Notes: generated from the letters alone by a model not told the origin. Positions 44,701 through 56,548 are shown, numbered from the stretch's first letter. The stretch: 64,000 nucleotides of DNA from Isoetes taiwanensis (GCA_021234155.1 JAJEKV010000055.1:1533090-1597089), one strand, 5' to 3'. Made by a program: numbers and translations.

Positions 44701-44729
44701 TTCGCGGCGCCGACGCGATAAATTTCTTG

Positions 44730-44803
44730 TAGTTTGTGATTGTTTTTCAAAAATGTCCAAAGTTTAGCTATTTAGCTAAGTTTAGCCACTAATTTTCTCC
44801 TTG
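44730..44803. mobile_element. hAT MITE copy 2, right part
   Basis: Matches the right end of MITE copy 1 (25,757-25,828) and ends TTCTCCTTG followed by ATAAGTGC. Together with 39,318-39,652 it forms one MITE split by the Helitron candidate. Confidence 0.8.
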
Positions 44804-47800
44804 ATAAGTGCATCAATCCAAGCATAAATGTCCATCTGTATGGCTTGATCTTTGTTTAGCATATTCCTTCTCCATATGCATGCAATGTCACAAACTAAAA
44901 AAGAGAAAAAGAATCAGTTAAGTTCAAGCCAAAGATAACAAATGATAGAATTTTCTTGAGAAACTTAGCTTTTAATGGTCTCATTTTGTAGAATAGAGTA
45001 GCGGCAAACCTTTGGCTCCACATCTCTCTCCTAAACTCTAAGTTGTGGCACCACAATTTCCTCCAAAAAGATCAAGCAACTGTTGGGGGGATTCCTCATA
45101 AGAAGTTGTTTTATTCTCCATGAAGAACACCAAAATCGTTCCAAGTGGAAGATGCCAGATCCATGGTGGAGCCAGGTCTCCATCAGAGGATGCAGCTATG
45201 GTGGTCACCATCGTCAACAAACTCTAAGCCTTTTCTGCTACAGCTCTAAGCCTTTTCTGCTACAGACTTTTGGCTATTGTAGAGTGCACTGTTGTCGTGA
45301 AAAAAGTGAAACCTAACTAGGTAAACCCTAAACCGTCACATGGAGGGACCCTATAGGTGGGCAACCTCCCTTACCACACATTAATAGGCCATCAATATTG
45401 TTCACACTATACCACTTTTCCAAAGTCTACAAAAAGTTTTGTAGTAGCAAGAGATCTCTATATATGCAATTGTTAGATTGAATTTTTGGCATGTTTGGTA
45501 GATTAAGTTGGTCTACTAACATGAACTTAGATTGTGATGTAGAAAACTAAGGAGCTCTCCCACATCTCAGGGACACCTGATGTAGAACACTCACGATCCC
45601 TAATGTACAGCACCTAGAAGCTCTCCCACATCTTAGGGACCCAGGGGTTAGGAAGTGGGACTAAAGTTTGACCAGGTCATTCAAAGTTAACTCGCCCAGC
45701 TCATAAGTAAATCAAGTCCACTACACCTCTACGGACTTGACAAAACAAATAAAGTTTATTTTTCAAATTTCAAATAAAGTTTAAGACTGACTGGAACGGC
45801 CACAAAAACGCACAAATCGGACCCAAAACTTGGGGTCCAGGAAGAGACTAGATCAGTACCATGGCTCGAGGGGGTTCCTCCCCGAAATTTTGGCGAGTAA
45901 GTTCTCTTCTGTCATTTCATTTTAAGCAACATCCGCTTGAGCCTCCTTTGAGAAGGCAAAAAATTCCTATAGGTCCAGAAATTAATCATTCTTGTATTTC
46001 TTTACCGTGGCCATGGCTTCCTGCTGATAGCTAAATTCACTTGCTATGGGACATATTACATTTGGCGTGTAGCAGATTTTCATTTGGCTTGTGGCAAAGT
46101 TTCTGCTTCCTTCTCTTATAATGTTTCAAAGATCTGTATCCTCTTATCACAACAAAGAACGAGAACTCAAAGAGATGCATTTGACTGAACAATGTGAACA
46201 AAGTAGAGGCCAAGGCGCCCTTAGCCTTCACTGTTGGATTCCAACGTAAGGTAAAAGCCCAACACCGCTATATAATCTAATAACCCACGATAGCATCCAC
46301 CTTAAATAAGGCAGGACTGTGTGATATTTGATAGCACTTTCCTTGCCCTTCAACGGGGAAGAATATAAAATATAAAGCGTTTTGAGAGCTAACAAATAAT
46401 TCATTCCCAACATTTAAGCTTGATTGGGGCAAAGATCAGTAGCGAACCGACAGAGAAACAGATAAAACCAAGGTTGTAGTACATAACAATTAGCTCATGC
46501 GATTAGCAAAGAAGAAATTAGGTAACTGGACAATAAATGAAGGAATAAAAGTGTTCAAAATATACCTGGAAAATATACAAGGCTATTAATAAAAGGCGCA
46601 GATCTAGTCATTGATGGAATTCAAAACTTCACCCAAATCTTGAGGTCGTCATCCAATTCTTTTTCCTCCTCTGCATTTTCTCCATTTCCTTTGGCTATTT
46701 TAGGCCATTACATACAAATCTCTACATCTCTGTGTCCAGATTTAATCAGCTATATACACTTCCAATAATTTACCAAGGCAGTAAATGTAACTGGAAAAAA
46801 TGAATCATCGTATACTTTTATATGCTTTACATGAAGAGAACAGCTGTGGAACAAAATGCTGTCCCTATTGAACACTCTTTATAAACAATTGGATGTCCTC
46901 TCAGCAAAATTGCAGTTGTGAGGTGCCAACAGGTTAATTCTCTCCAAGCAGTCCAGCACATAATTGTGCCCGCTCATTTCTGAGCATAGCAATCTCCATG
47001 CGAATACCTTCATCACCATGACCAGCTCCCTCAGCAATAGTCTGCTCTAATGTAGAGATGATACGTTCAATACTCTTTATCTGTCCAACCAAACAAAGCT
47101 TAGATCTATCTGATTTAACTTCCTTTAATGCTTATACCAAATTTACAAGCAGAGACCTTTCGATGGGGCCAACGACGCATGCCATTCCGACGGCATATCT
47201 TTTTCAGAACAGTTGGGCAGATCCCAAGTTCCTTTGCTGCTGCATTTATGGGCAAATGAAAATGCTGTGCTAGATCTGACATTTTCAGCTTACCTGTTCT
47301 CTCTCTCTGCAGCCATGGGTGATTTGGTAGTTAGCATTGGCACAGCAAGTGTCTGAATATCCTAGGATTGCAAATTAGAGCTAGGCCTCCAAATTCTTAC
47401 CAAGACCAATTTATTAGTTGCGGCAGAACAGAAGAAACCTGTGCAGCCGCATTGCTTTTTGGAGGCTTTACAGGCACACTTGAACTTTCAGCAAGAGTAA
47501 TGCTATCCATACTGCTGCTTCGTATTGGATTGCTCTGTCCCAGACCAGGTTTCCCATAATTGTTGGAAAGATCTGAGCCTGATCCAAGATTGTAAAGACG
47601 GGCAACAGACATAAGGAACTACTTGCTGTAAAATCATGATTATCTATTGTTATCCTAAAACGGCTAGCAGTCTTAAATTTATAGTATTCATGCATAATGC
47701 CATAAACAGCTTACAAAAACAGTCTGTTGAACAGAACCCAGTTCAAGATAAGCTGAAAGGAGTATCAACTCAATTGGTAACTATGTGCAGGTCAATTTTG

Positions 47801-48412
47801 CAAGTTAATGCAAAAATTGGCATTATGGTCATACAAAAAGAGGCATAATTAAACTTGTCATTGTGGCTTGCAAAGAATGGTTGGCTTGGTTCTGTACCTT
47901 CAAAATGGGTATTGCATATAGCAACAAGGAAAATTAATAAAGCTATCATGGCACGGATGAGGCATCTACCTCATTATGAATGGCCTAGTCCAGAAACCAA
48001 AAAAAATCCTGACATTAGCCATTCTTATTTTAAATAGAGGGTAAATTGCTGTTTTAAGAACATGCTCTTTTCCAGGGCGGTCGAGGCACCCCTTGTTCTT
48101 CAGTGACTAATCCAAACAGATATGGACCACCTGGCACAGCCATGTTATGACATGTCGGTTGAGAACTGGTCAAAATTTCTATAGTTTAGAACTAACTATC
48201 CAAAGAAGTAATCATCATTTTTGCAGATGCATAGTGATTTTGACCAGACTATAAAATGGTAAATTAGACCGACAAGTGAGAGACTTGTGAAAAGAAGATG
48301 GGAACACAAGAAGTGTTTCACACTCTTAAAAGGGGTGAAAAATAAACCCAATATATATACACGTGAAATGTAGTGGCATACACGCTCCAGCTGATAAGGG
48401 TACCACTATCCG
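44804..48412. repeat. segmental duplication, copy 2 (uninterrupted)
   Basis: Matches copy 1 (25,829-38,170) in order. It keeps the empty sites of the Copia element (about 46,304) and the terminal-inverted-repeat element (about 47,017). It runs straight into the upstream exons of the RWP-RK gene, so copy 2 is likely the original locus and copy 1 the derived one. Confidence 0.85.
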
Positions 48413-50653
48413 GGAAATGATAGCCAGCATCAATAACAGTCTAAACACTCTCTATCAATATGCCGAGATGATTACAATGGGACACTTTACGAAACCACTG
48501 CAACTGTGAGCTTGCCATCTTACTCTGCTTTCCATGTTATGAGATTTCTTCCCAACAGAACACACCAATCTTTTCAAGCATAAATGAATCCATCTCTCCT
48601 TGAAGTTTAAGTTACTCTGTGGTTGCCCCTTCTTTCCATGTAACCCTTGCTCAATATTTTCTAGAGGCAGCAAAGTGCAAAATCTTCACTAAACAACGGC
48701 ACTAAGCATTTCTTGATAGTCAAAATTTGAAGTACATGCAACAATTCAAATACAGTTGGGTAATCAGAATGGAGCTCCTAAGTCACTAACAGAAATACCT
48801 AGAAAATCAGGAAATGACGCTCGGCATGCTTCATTTGAAAACAGATTTGACGATGCATCTGAAACACTAACCCCACAATCTGGATCATGGACTTCATTGG
48901 AATCATGTCGAAGCACAAATCCTTCCTTTCTCCGCAATAGGCTATACTGCACCAAGAATTGCTTAACATACTCTGCATTCCCCACAGGAAACCTGCCAAG
49001 TTGCATCAAGCAACGCAAATGGTCAGAGGAAAGCAAAAAAACTTAATGGACCAAACCCGTAGAGACTTACTCGACCATTTGCTGCTCCAAAGGAGTGGGC
49101 AGTCCATCATCAATGCAAAGTTGTGTGTGCAGAACAGCATGGTAGCTTTGGCCGTCACAACCATGAATTTCAAGTTTGGTATCTTGAATACCTAATGAAA
49201 GAAAAGGCAATTAGAATATGCAACATGCATAAAATTCCATTACTGTAAAACTTTCAGATGTCCTAAGTTTGACATAAAAGTGTTCCAACAGATGGGCAAT
49301 AGTTCGGATGGTAAGAAAATGGCTTTGCACTTCAGTATAACTGGGTACTACATTAAACAACAGTTAACTCCAAGAAGCTCAAAGCACTTTGAGTTGCACT
49401 ACAGACGTCAGATAATTCATCTCCTTAGGCTTTTTGTCTGCATCCTGCAAACAGGCCGGACAAATAACATCTTCCACCGCAGGATTTGATTGTGAGGCAC
49501 TTCACTAATTCATTTTCCTTCCCCGTAAACAGCGGCCAAATACTCCCTACATGTCTCTCCATGTAGAAACAAAAGATGATACTGAATACCGATGTTTTAA
49601 TACTTCCCTTATCCCGAATCAGAAACAGAGTGATTACCAACCAACACAATGCAACACTAGGCATTTGCTGCTTGGACTGCATTTTATGTTGTACACTGCA
49701 TTTTATTCGGAGTGCACCCAATATTAGCCAGCTGAAGTTGGATATAATGATGTAAGTTATATAAAGATGCCAAAAATTAGCACAATTCAGCTGACACCAC
49801 CCACAGAACCACATGATGGTAAACAATAGCAGAGCTTGCCTTATAATTCCAAGAATCCTAACAACCAAATAAACCAAGCAACCAAAATGAGAAAAGAATC
49901 TGCAGCTGGAAAATCAATAATTGGCATGCAGTTTCCAGTTTTTATGTAAATACTTTTCCTGTTTAATAGCATGTTGCACGAAAGGAGATGAATTGCACCA
50001 TTTGAGTGGATAATGTATTGAAGAACTTGACAAGAGCCACACTGCAAGTTATAATGAGCCATGTCGGTTTCCAGGGATAGATCTTCAGAAGGCAAGCCCC
50101 AATCGCTGATGTTGTGAACAACGGGAAATGGGTGATTCAGGCCATCTGAAGTCAAAGCTTCAGGATCCTGACCAGACGCTAAGCATTCATCAACTTCAAC
50201 AAGTCCAGCTGAACTGAGTTCCATAAAAGCATCATTCTGGAAGAGATTGGAATGTGACATGTTCATTAATGGTAACATGTTTTCTTCCAATAAAGAAATA
50301 GCATCATTTGAAAACCCAGTTAAATTCTTGAAAGGGTCTTTTGCACTATCTTCATTCTGATCAAAAGAAAGTTCTCCGTACATTAAATTCTCAAGACCAT
50401 TACATCCATCTTGTATTCCTTTATCAAAAATGACATTAAATCCAATGTCTACATTTCCAAAAGCTTTTGGATCTTTGGGTTGAGTGAGATCAGCAAAGGG
50501 AGGAAACATGGTGAGTGAATGATTAGACTGAATGTTGAAACCTTCATCCAAAACTCCATCCCTTGGAGTTTTCAGAAACTCTGCAATGTCAAATCGAGGG
50601 CTATTAATGCTGTTGAAAATTAGTCCATCAAGCCCAGGAGATCCACTTGACAT
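46934..50653 (-). CDS. RWP-RK domain transcription factor gene, multi-exon
   Basis: Exon 1 (50,653-49,954, ATG with an untranslated exon boundary just upstream) encodes an acidic, serine-rich N-terminus (MSSGSPGLDGLIFNSINSPR) ending in LQCGSCQVLQYIIHSNG. Its splice phase joins exon 2 (49,191-49,071), DTKLEIHGCDGQSYHAVLHT, which joins exon 3 (48,992-48,799), FPVGNAEYVKQFLVQYSLLR. Downstream come a Ser/Pro-rich exon (about 47,612-47,401; SGSDLSNNYGKPGLG), the RWP-RK exon (to 47,157) and the last exon (47,080-46,934; IKSIERIISTLEQTIAEGAG, ending GLLGEN and stop). RWP-RK proteins are plant DNA-binding regulators of nitrogen response and germ-cell identity. Linking the 5' and 3' halves is inference, because phases between 48,799 and 47,612 were not resolved, and a 1-base shift near 47,293 needs checking. 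Confidence 0.7.
47157..47353 (-). CDS. RWP-RK domain exon
   Basis: The minus strand reads LKMSDLAQHFHLPINAAAKE and then LGICPTVLKKICRRNGMRRW and PHRK, the full RWP-RK signature with its RWPxRK core. An exact donor (AAAG/GTCTCT) at 47,157 joins to the acceptor GGACAG at 47,081, giving RWPHRK-IKSIERII. The upstream part DIQTLAVPMLTTKSPMAAER is in another frame, separated at an AACAGGTAAG site near 47,293. The single-base difference could be a sequence error, a lesion or an unusual splice. Confidence 0.9.
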
Positions 50654-52200
50654 TTTGGCCAGCTATAAGACTACTTTAAATTTCTCATCCATATGCCTCA
50701 ATGAAAGTACCTGCATGCATTAACGCGGCTATTAGCATTTCAAGTTTCTCATCAACATGCCTCGAGAAAAGCAACTGGCACACCCAAGTTATGATTATGC
50801 TTGATAATATAATAGTCATAAATCATAATTATTAATCAGACCTTAACGTCCACATCCACATAATGACAAATTTACCTAATTGCAGATAAAGAGAAAAGGG
50901 GACGGCCTTATTGGCAGCTCTTGTAGTAGGTGCTTTGCAAAGTAACCATATGACAGCAATCCAGATTAAACTAATTGAATACCAATACCATTTAATATTA
51001 TCATGATGTAAAATTGGGGAGGAAATTGACATAACACCATAAGGTTGACAAAACAATAGTTGTACTTACCCTACTGCATATAAATGACCAATGAATTTGC
51101 TATGTCAAACTTCTGAAAGAATGGCCTCAGCCACTGCAGATCGGGATTGTTGAGAAGCAACTTCAGCAATGCCACCAAAAAAATTGCAATAACAAGTAAA
51201 CGTGCTGAGCTCCCATCTATTGATATACGAGTTGTTGACATAGCCCGATAACTTAGAATATTGATACAATAAGGTAAGCAATTTGAAGCTTGAAAGTATT
51301 GGCGGTATGCAAGGAATCTTGCTTTCATTTACTCATAAGAATATGCTGAACAATTCCGGACCTTAAAATATTCAAATATGATATCCTCTTTAATTTCCTC
51401 TTCATATTCCTGTTGGCAGACCCAAAATGCGGATTTCCAGAGTCAAGACTTATATATTGCATCCCTGAAAACGTGTTTAATGGCTGATCAAACGGCCAAT
51501 CCATGTTCAATTTCCACTGCAAAACCACGACATCATCACGAATTTTGTTAGATCCATTGCACACATATAGACGTCTCTATCAGTTTTTTCAGAGCAGTCG
51601 TATCCAAACCTACTGAAAATGTCTAAGTGTGCATATAAATTCCATCTCAGCCATGATATAGCTGGCGTCTTTTGTTCTCTTTGGAAGTAGAAAGCTCATA
51701 AAGCCGTTGATCATGCATGGAGGAACCTAGTATTTATCCACAGTAATGTTAAGAAAAAAGATAAATAGATTCATATAAGTCTTAAGGACCCTGTGCACGG
51801 TACTCCCCTTACTTTTCTAAAAAACAGGAAATGGTTGGAGAAATCACTCCCTGATTCAACCACATTGCTAGATGTCAATTGAGAAACTCCAAATATAGCT
51901 CTAAACCTGGTGGGGAGAGCATGTTTACTAGTGCCATTAACCTAAAGCCTTTTTTTTCCTATCATAATAGTCACTATTGACTTGAAAAGAAAATTATTTT
52001 CCCTGGACGATTAATATTTCTGTCTCTGTTGAAAGTTTTTGAATTGTTAGGAACGGCAGGCACCCCTTCCAGATGATTGTGGTACCTTTTCGGATAGGAT
52101 CAGAGCTCTTTACTGTTATCCGATTCCATATTTCTGTAAAGTTATGATTGTAATTATTTAATTAGAGGAATGGAAGCTGGGCAAAAGAATGCATTAGAGC
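50654..52200. other. upstream region of the RWP-RK gene
   Basis: An acceptor-like GCATGCAG lies just before the exon holding the ATG at 50,653. Further upstream on the minus strand, about 51,340-51,545, a coding-like piece reads MDWPFDQPLNTFSGMQYISL and NPHFGSANRNMKRKLKRISY. Whether it is an upstream exon of the same gene or a relic is unclear. Confidence 0.35.
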
Positions 52201-52210
52201 ATACAAATGA

Positions 52211-52429
52211 ATGCTTGCCTCCTTTTTTCAAGCTAATAACATATCTACCTCACAAGCTGGAAGATCGAATTTTGGCAGTGACTTCAATTCAAAACTCGAT
52301 AGCAAAAAAAAGACTGTCGATTTGAAAGAATTTTCACCAAATATAATGCCGAAACCTTTGCTCACCTCCAAGAAGAAGAATAGAAAGCAGATAAATAAAT
52401 GCTTGAAGGGGCCCAGGCAAGGCAAGTGA
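52211..52429 (+). CDS. short basic open frame, unknown
   Basis: 72 codons starting MLASFFQANNISTSQAGRSN with a lysine-rich C-terminus (LLTSKKKNRKQINKCLKGPR). No domain is recognised and splice signals are unclear. Low confidence that it is a gene. Confidence 0.2.
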   Translation: MLASFFQANNISTSQAGRSNFGSDFNSKLDSKKKTVDLKEFSPNIMPKPLLTSKKKNRKQINKCLKGPRQGK

Positions 52430-52746
52430 CTTAGGTGGGATATGGAAGAAGAACAAGCGCCCAAATATCTAACTACCATTGTAGAAGACGGAGTAAACTT
52501 AGGTGGCAAGATGAGGTGGCTACAACCATCTCCGTTCTGCTGCGAGGTTGTATGCGCGCGAACAACCAATTTCTCGTGGCTTTTTGGTTTAGGGTTTGTT
52601 CGCGGGTTGGTTGCAAGGGTTTTGGCGCCAGGGTTTATGATACTTTCAAATTTTAACATTCCGTTAGATGATTCCGTTAAAAATAGGGATTTTACTTGAG
52701 CACGGTTAAAAATTTTAGCATGCCAATTATGTTAAAAGTAATACAC

Positions 52747-52905
52747 ATTTATTGATGTAAGGAAGCTGTTTGAGCATATCATTTATCTGGCCAACAGGGC
52801 TTCATTGTGCTTATTCTTCCTATCTGATTTTGGAAGATCAAATGTTGTAACATCTTCTATATTAATAGAAAACCACCTTGCCTTCAAAAAAAAAAAAAAA
52901 AAAAA
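52747..52905 (+). mobile_element. short poly-A retroelement with target duplication
   Basis: The target copy AAAAGTAATACAC occurs at 52,734-52,746 and 52,906-52,918. The 160-bp insert begins ATTTATTGATG and ends in a run of about 20 A. The nearby tandem duplicate at 53,178-53,229 keeps the uninterrupted target (AAAAGTAATACACGTCC). It is either a SINE or a strongly 5'-truncated LINE. No pol III boxes were seen, which favours the latter. Confidence 0.8.
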
Positions 52906-53229
52906 AAAAGTAATACACGTCCTATACGAATACGGCACTCCTGGATTCTGCAGCTCAATGTGAATATAAGGTAACTACAATTCTGTGGGTTAAATCGGCA
53001 GAATGCTGGGCAGAATCGCGGTAAAACAGCTAAATCGTCGGGCCGCAAAAGAACGGCGTGGTAAAATTTCTTGTCGCAGAGGACAAGATCGTGCTTCACA
53101 ATCTTTAAAAGAATTGTCGCCACTTGGCATCACGCCATTGGCGGTCGAGGAAGAATTGTAGATACCTTACATTTACGTTAAAAGTAATACACGTCCTATA
53201 CGAATACGGCGCTCCCGGATTCTGCAAGT
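52906..53229. repeat. direct repeat, about 50 bp, 272 bp apart
   Basis: AAAAGTAATACACGTCCTAT followed by ACGAATACGG and GGATTCTGCA occurs at 52,906-52,957 and 53,180-53,229 with two mismatches. The first copy received the poly-A insertion. Confidence 0.85.
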
Positions 53230-53589
53230 CAGGGGCCTGGGAAGAATGCCATTCCCCTTCCTATTCCACGACGTCAAGGTACGACAACCTGATTTTCCCA
53301 GTTTTCTGCATGCCACTTTTCATTCTAGATAAGAATGATCCTTGAATCTACAAGAATCCATGCCCAGTTACCTTGATGTGTTGTGCATTGTATGGTAGCA
53401 ATTGGATTTTGATCTCGACTCCTTATATTGAATGACTAAGTTGTCTACACATCCAAAAGACTATTGTAATTCGTATTATTTCTTCTTTCTATAATTCTTG
53501 TTGGTCGAAAGTGGAATTTGACGAGGTAGGTGCCGCATGATTCCTTTACTCAACAAACTTCGTTTCTAAGCACACTAATAAGAAAGAGA

Positions 53590-53840
53590 CCGGTGATAGA
53601 GATAAGAAGGGTCCACATAGGCGACTTTATGACTTCATGAAGCACCAAAAGGAGCCTAGGAGAAGGGATTTGATGCACAAGCACTTTGATCTGACCCAAC
53701 TACTCAATAGGCCATTGAGCCGTTTTGTTGCTCTCTTGCTCCACATGTGAGGCCACACAAGGATTTGAAAACAATTGTCCAACTTGGCCATGATGGAGAG
53801 GAAGTTTATGTTGGTCCAGCACCTACCATAAACATTTGAA
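53590..53840 (+). pseudogene. coding-like relic of unknown family
   Basis: The plus strand reads GDRDKKGPHRRLYDFMKHQK and then EPRRRDLMHKHFDLTQLLNR before a stop, with a further piece after it. The composition is protein-like. The family is not recognised. Confidence 0.3.
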
Positions 53841-53939
53841 CAAGTGAATATTATTTTCATTTATTACTCACACCATTCATGTATGGATGATAAAATTGTC
53901 TAAAAATAATAAGATGTCTGACTTTTGTTATTTCTTGGA

Positions 53940-54750
53940 TATTGACATGTACTATTTGTTTTACGACGTGACTTGTATTGCTGTTTCGTGGATTTTAAGA
54001 CGGCATATGATACGGTCCCTCGGGACCTGTTGTGGCAACGCTTGCAGGAGCTACATGTCCTACGGGATTTGCAGAATGCCATCTATCGGCTCTATGACGG
54101 AGTATATGCCACTTTGCCTGCGTCAGATCACCAGGTGAACAGCACCATAGGTGTTAAACAGGGATGTCTGTTATCTCCAACGCTGTTTGGACTCTATATT
54201 GACAAGTTGGAACTGGATGCAAGAACATGGGCGTGGTGGCCCACAGTTGCCGAGAGGCATATCTGATAAAAGCGGTTGCTCTATCTGCATGATCCGGGAT
54301 TATTGCCCATACTGACTAGAAGTATGCGGAACATTTGGATGCTCTCGATCAATTACGTGACATAAGCGGGGAATGGCCGTCAACCAAAAAAAACCAAGCT
54401 GTTGCCAATCAACTGCTTGTGATGATATCCCGGACTTCTATTACTGAGAGGACAAAGGATGGAAGTTGTATGACCTTTAAGTATCAAGGAATCAATTTCT
54501 CTGCTAACATGCTATGGGATGACCGTGGTAGAAAGAAGGGTCGGTTGCGGGATGGAAAGCCTTGTATGCAATGCAAGAATAGGCGTTACGAATAGATCTC
54601 TGCGATTGGACGCATAAAGCACACCTGCCCGAAAGCACTCGTGGAACCAGTGATTTTAACGGTATGGGGTAGAGGTCCGGGGCCGTGATTACCAAGGGCA
54701 CTTGGGATAAGCTAGAGAGGGTCTGAAGGGCTTTCACGACATACGACCCT
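53940..54750 (+). pseudogene. LINE D: RT fragment related to LINE C
   Basis: Frames give CCFVDFKTAYDTVPRDLLWQ, LQNAIYRLYDGVYATLPAS, and GVKQGCLLSPTLFGLYIDKL, closely matching LINE C. The YADD core is missing: the sequence jumps to a piece reading EHLDALDQLRDISGEWPSTK and then SCMTFKYQGINFSANMLWDD. It is truncated at both ends and is a fossil. Confidence 0.8.
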
Positions 54751-54779
54751 AGACGTCAAGGACACGGTGCCTTCATAGT

Positions 54780-54880
54780 TACCGAAAACGAAAAACGGAA
54801 TGAAAACGGCAAGTGGAAATTGAAAACGAAAACGAAAATGAAAACGGCCAAAAAAACGGCAAGTTCAAAAAAAATATATA
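54780..54880. repeat. GAAAAC-type degenerate simple repeat
   Basis: GAAAACGAAAACGAAAATG and similar units occur about eight times between 54,780 and 54,870, directly downstream of the LINE D fragment, then a short (TA) stretch. Confidence 0.7.
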
Positions 54881-55114
54881 TACACATATGTACACTAACT
54901 CATAATATTAATATGGCATACTTAATACAATATCATCTGAAATATGCTTGTCCAAAATAGCATATTTGCTAATTAAACAACTCATATGATAAATTCCTCA
55001 TACTTAGAGCAATAAACTTTGAGATTTACTTACTTATAACAAAGAACATGACATAATGTGAAATTAAATGATAACATGACATCAAAAGTTCATAATGTTC
55101 AAGGTTAGAGAGTG

Positions 55115-55590
55115 CTAGTAATGCATGGAATATGGATTCGTGCGGAATCCCCAGAATTTAACATTTGGTTGTGAAGAACGAATGTAATTGGCGAGGAAGT
55201 AACAAGTTGCATCCGTATCTTCCTCATCTTCATAGTCACTATCATTCTTGTCATCATCGCCATCGTCATCATTATCTCCTTCCTCTTCTTCTACATCAAT
55301 CTCATTCTCATTGCCAAGGGCCAATCTCATGCCATCCACCTCTTGCACTAGTACTTGCTCATCTACCTCTTGCTCTTCCCCATCATCATCATTCTATTCT
55401 TGTGGTTCTGGAAGAGATGCCTTATTTGCAAAGCCAATATACGGCTCTCTTCTCACTTGCCTATGAGATTGAATCAATTTCAAATTTGCATTCTTTAATT
55501 GATTGGACCTCTGAAGGTTTGGGAGGACGAAGAAAGCCACGTCATTCATATAGTGCTCGTGCTTTGCATATGTCATTCCTGTTCTCACCC
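55115..55590 (-). pseudogene. possible hAT transposase C-terminal relic
   Basis: On the minus strand a piece LPNLQRSNQLKNANLKLIQS resembles the C-terminal end of the hAT dimerisation region. A stop and a very acidic tail follow (EEEEGDNDDDGDDDKNDSDY). Acidic tails of this kind are common in plant hAT relics, but the match is weak. It could be any acidic protein. Confidence 0.3.
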
Positions 55591-55990
55591 ATCCATTACA
55601 CCATGTAATCCCTTATCTCCGTACAACTCCATAAAGCCCATATCCTCTAACAATTTACACCATTGAAGTTTCTCAAACCCATGCACAATTTTTAAGGACA
55701 CCCCTTGTCTATCCTTGACAGCCTCCACCATATCGATATCTCCTGCCATAAGCCAAGCTACCTGGCTTCCAAATCCTTTCAATCTATATCTAAGAGTAGT
55801 CCATAAAGCACCTCTGCCCCTCAGGTTGTTATGGGCATAAATATTCACCAAACCCCATATTCTACCTTCATGTTGCCATAAAATTATCCCACCTACCAAA
55901 TATGTCTCCCTGTGAATCACATACATTTACGTCCTTCTTCTAGGCGATCAGAGTGCCTACACTAGAGATATATTTTATTGCAGCAATACC
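55585..55990 (-). pseudogene. LINE endonuclease fragment (L1-type)
   Basis: The minus strand reads VGGIILWQHEGRIWGLVNIY and then AHNNLRGRGALWTTLRYRL, WLMAGDIDMVEAVKDRQG and HGFEKLQWCKLLEDMGFMEL. This is the central part of an L1-type apurinic endonuclease, in which GDFNMVE is expected where GDIDMVE is found. Only the middle third of the domain is present. An L1-type RT fragment lies on the plus strand at 57,940, so the two may be inverted pieces of related elements. Confidence 0.75.
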
Positions 55991-56167
55991 CACGTATTCT
56001 TTACCTAATGTGTTGAACAATTCGTGTATCTCCCACACTTATGCTCCTGCAGGCATATTACGTCTGGATTTATCTCCTTGATTGTGTTTGATAACTTGTT
56101 TTACTTGTATTCTCAGGTAACCACTCCCTACGCCCGGGCCTCATCTTGTAGGAGAAAAAACCTCGAG

Positions 56168-56253
56168 AAGCGAGGGGCTGGTCACGCATGCCACGCGACA
56201 AAAAACATTTACACCTCAAAAAGCGAGGGGCTGGTCACGCGTGCCACGCGACA
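56168..56253. repeat. 33-bp direct repeat, 53 bp apart
   Basis: AAGCGAGGGGCTGGTCACGC followed by a TGCCACGCGACA end occurs at 56,168-56,200 and 56,221-56,253 with one mismatch. A CATGCATG-rich stretch (RY-like motifs) lies downstream at about 56,405-56,447. Confidence 0.85.
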
Positions 56254-56548
56254 ATTAAAACAATTATGAACATATAAATAACAATTTTAAGGGGGGGAAG
56301 GGTGGGAGCCATGGATACTGCTGAGAGATGCGAAAGCGCCGATGAAACGTCGATGAAGAACTCTGCAATAAGTAGCGATCCCCAACCTAATGAACGGCCT
56401 AAAAATGCATGCGATGCATGTATGCGATGCATGCCATGCATGCATGCTCGTCTCGTGCAAGAATACCGATTCGCTACGCGAATCGATGACATTAGTGGCC
56501 ATCCATCTTTCATGCAGAACTTGAAGAGGAGAAATGACCATATAACTA

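Larger units (their letters stand above)
39653..44729 (+). mobile_element. Helitron candidate, 5.1 kb, inside a hAT MITE
   Basis: MITE copy 1 gives the empty site (GTGTCATAGTTTAG). Here the A and T of that CAT are separated by 5,077 bp beginning TCCTTCTTATATAAAG and ending CTTG, with no target duplication, which is how Helitrons insert. Upstream of the end a GC-rich hairpin, TCGCG-GCGCCGA-CGCGA (44,702-44,718), stands 7 bases before CTTG, the typical 3' structure. The end CTTG departs from the canonical CTRR. A Helitron-type helicase lies inside on the minus strand. That is opposite to the inferred polarity, so the helicase may come from another nested copy. Confidence 0.65.

Noticed and set aside
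52228-52659. Minus-strand frame of 143 codons
   Set aside because: It has poly-Phe and Ser runs that mirror an A-rich and lysine-coding plus strand, no domain and no splice support.
55165-55608. Plus-strand His/Ser/Leu-rich frame
   Set aside because: It is antisense to an Asp/Glu-rich stretch and has a composition typical of such shadows.
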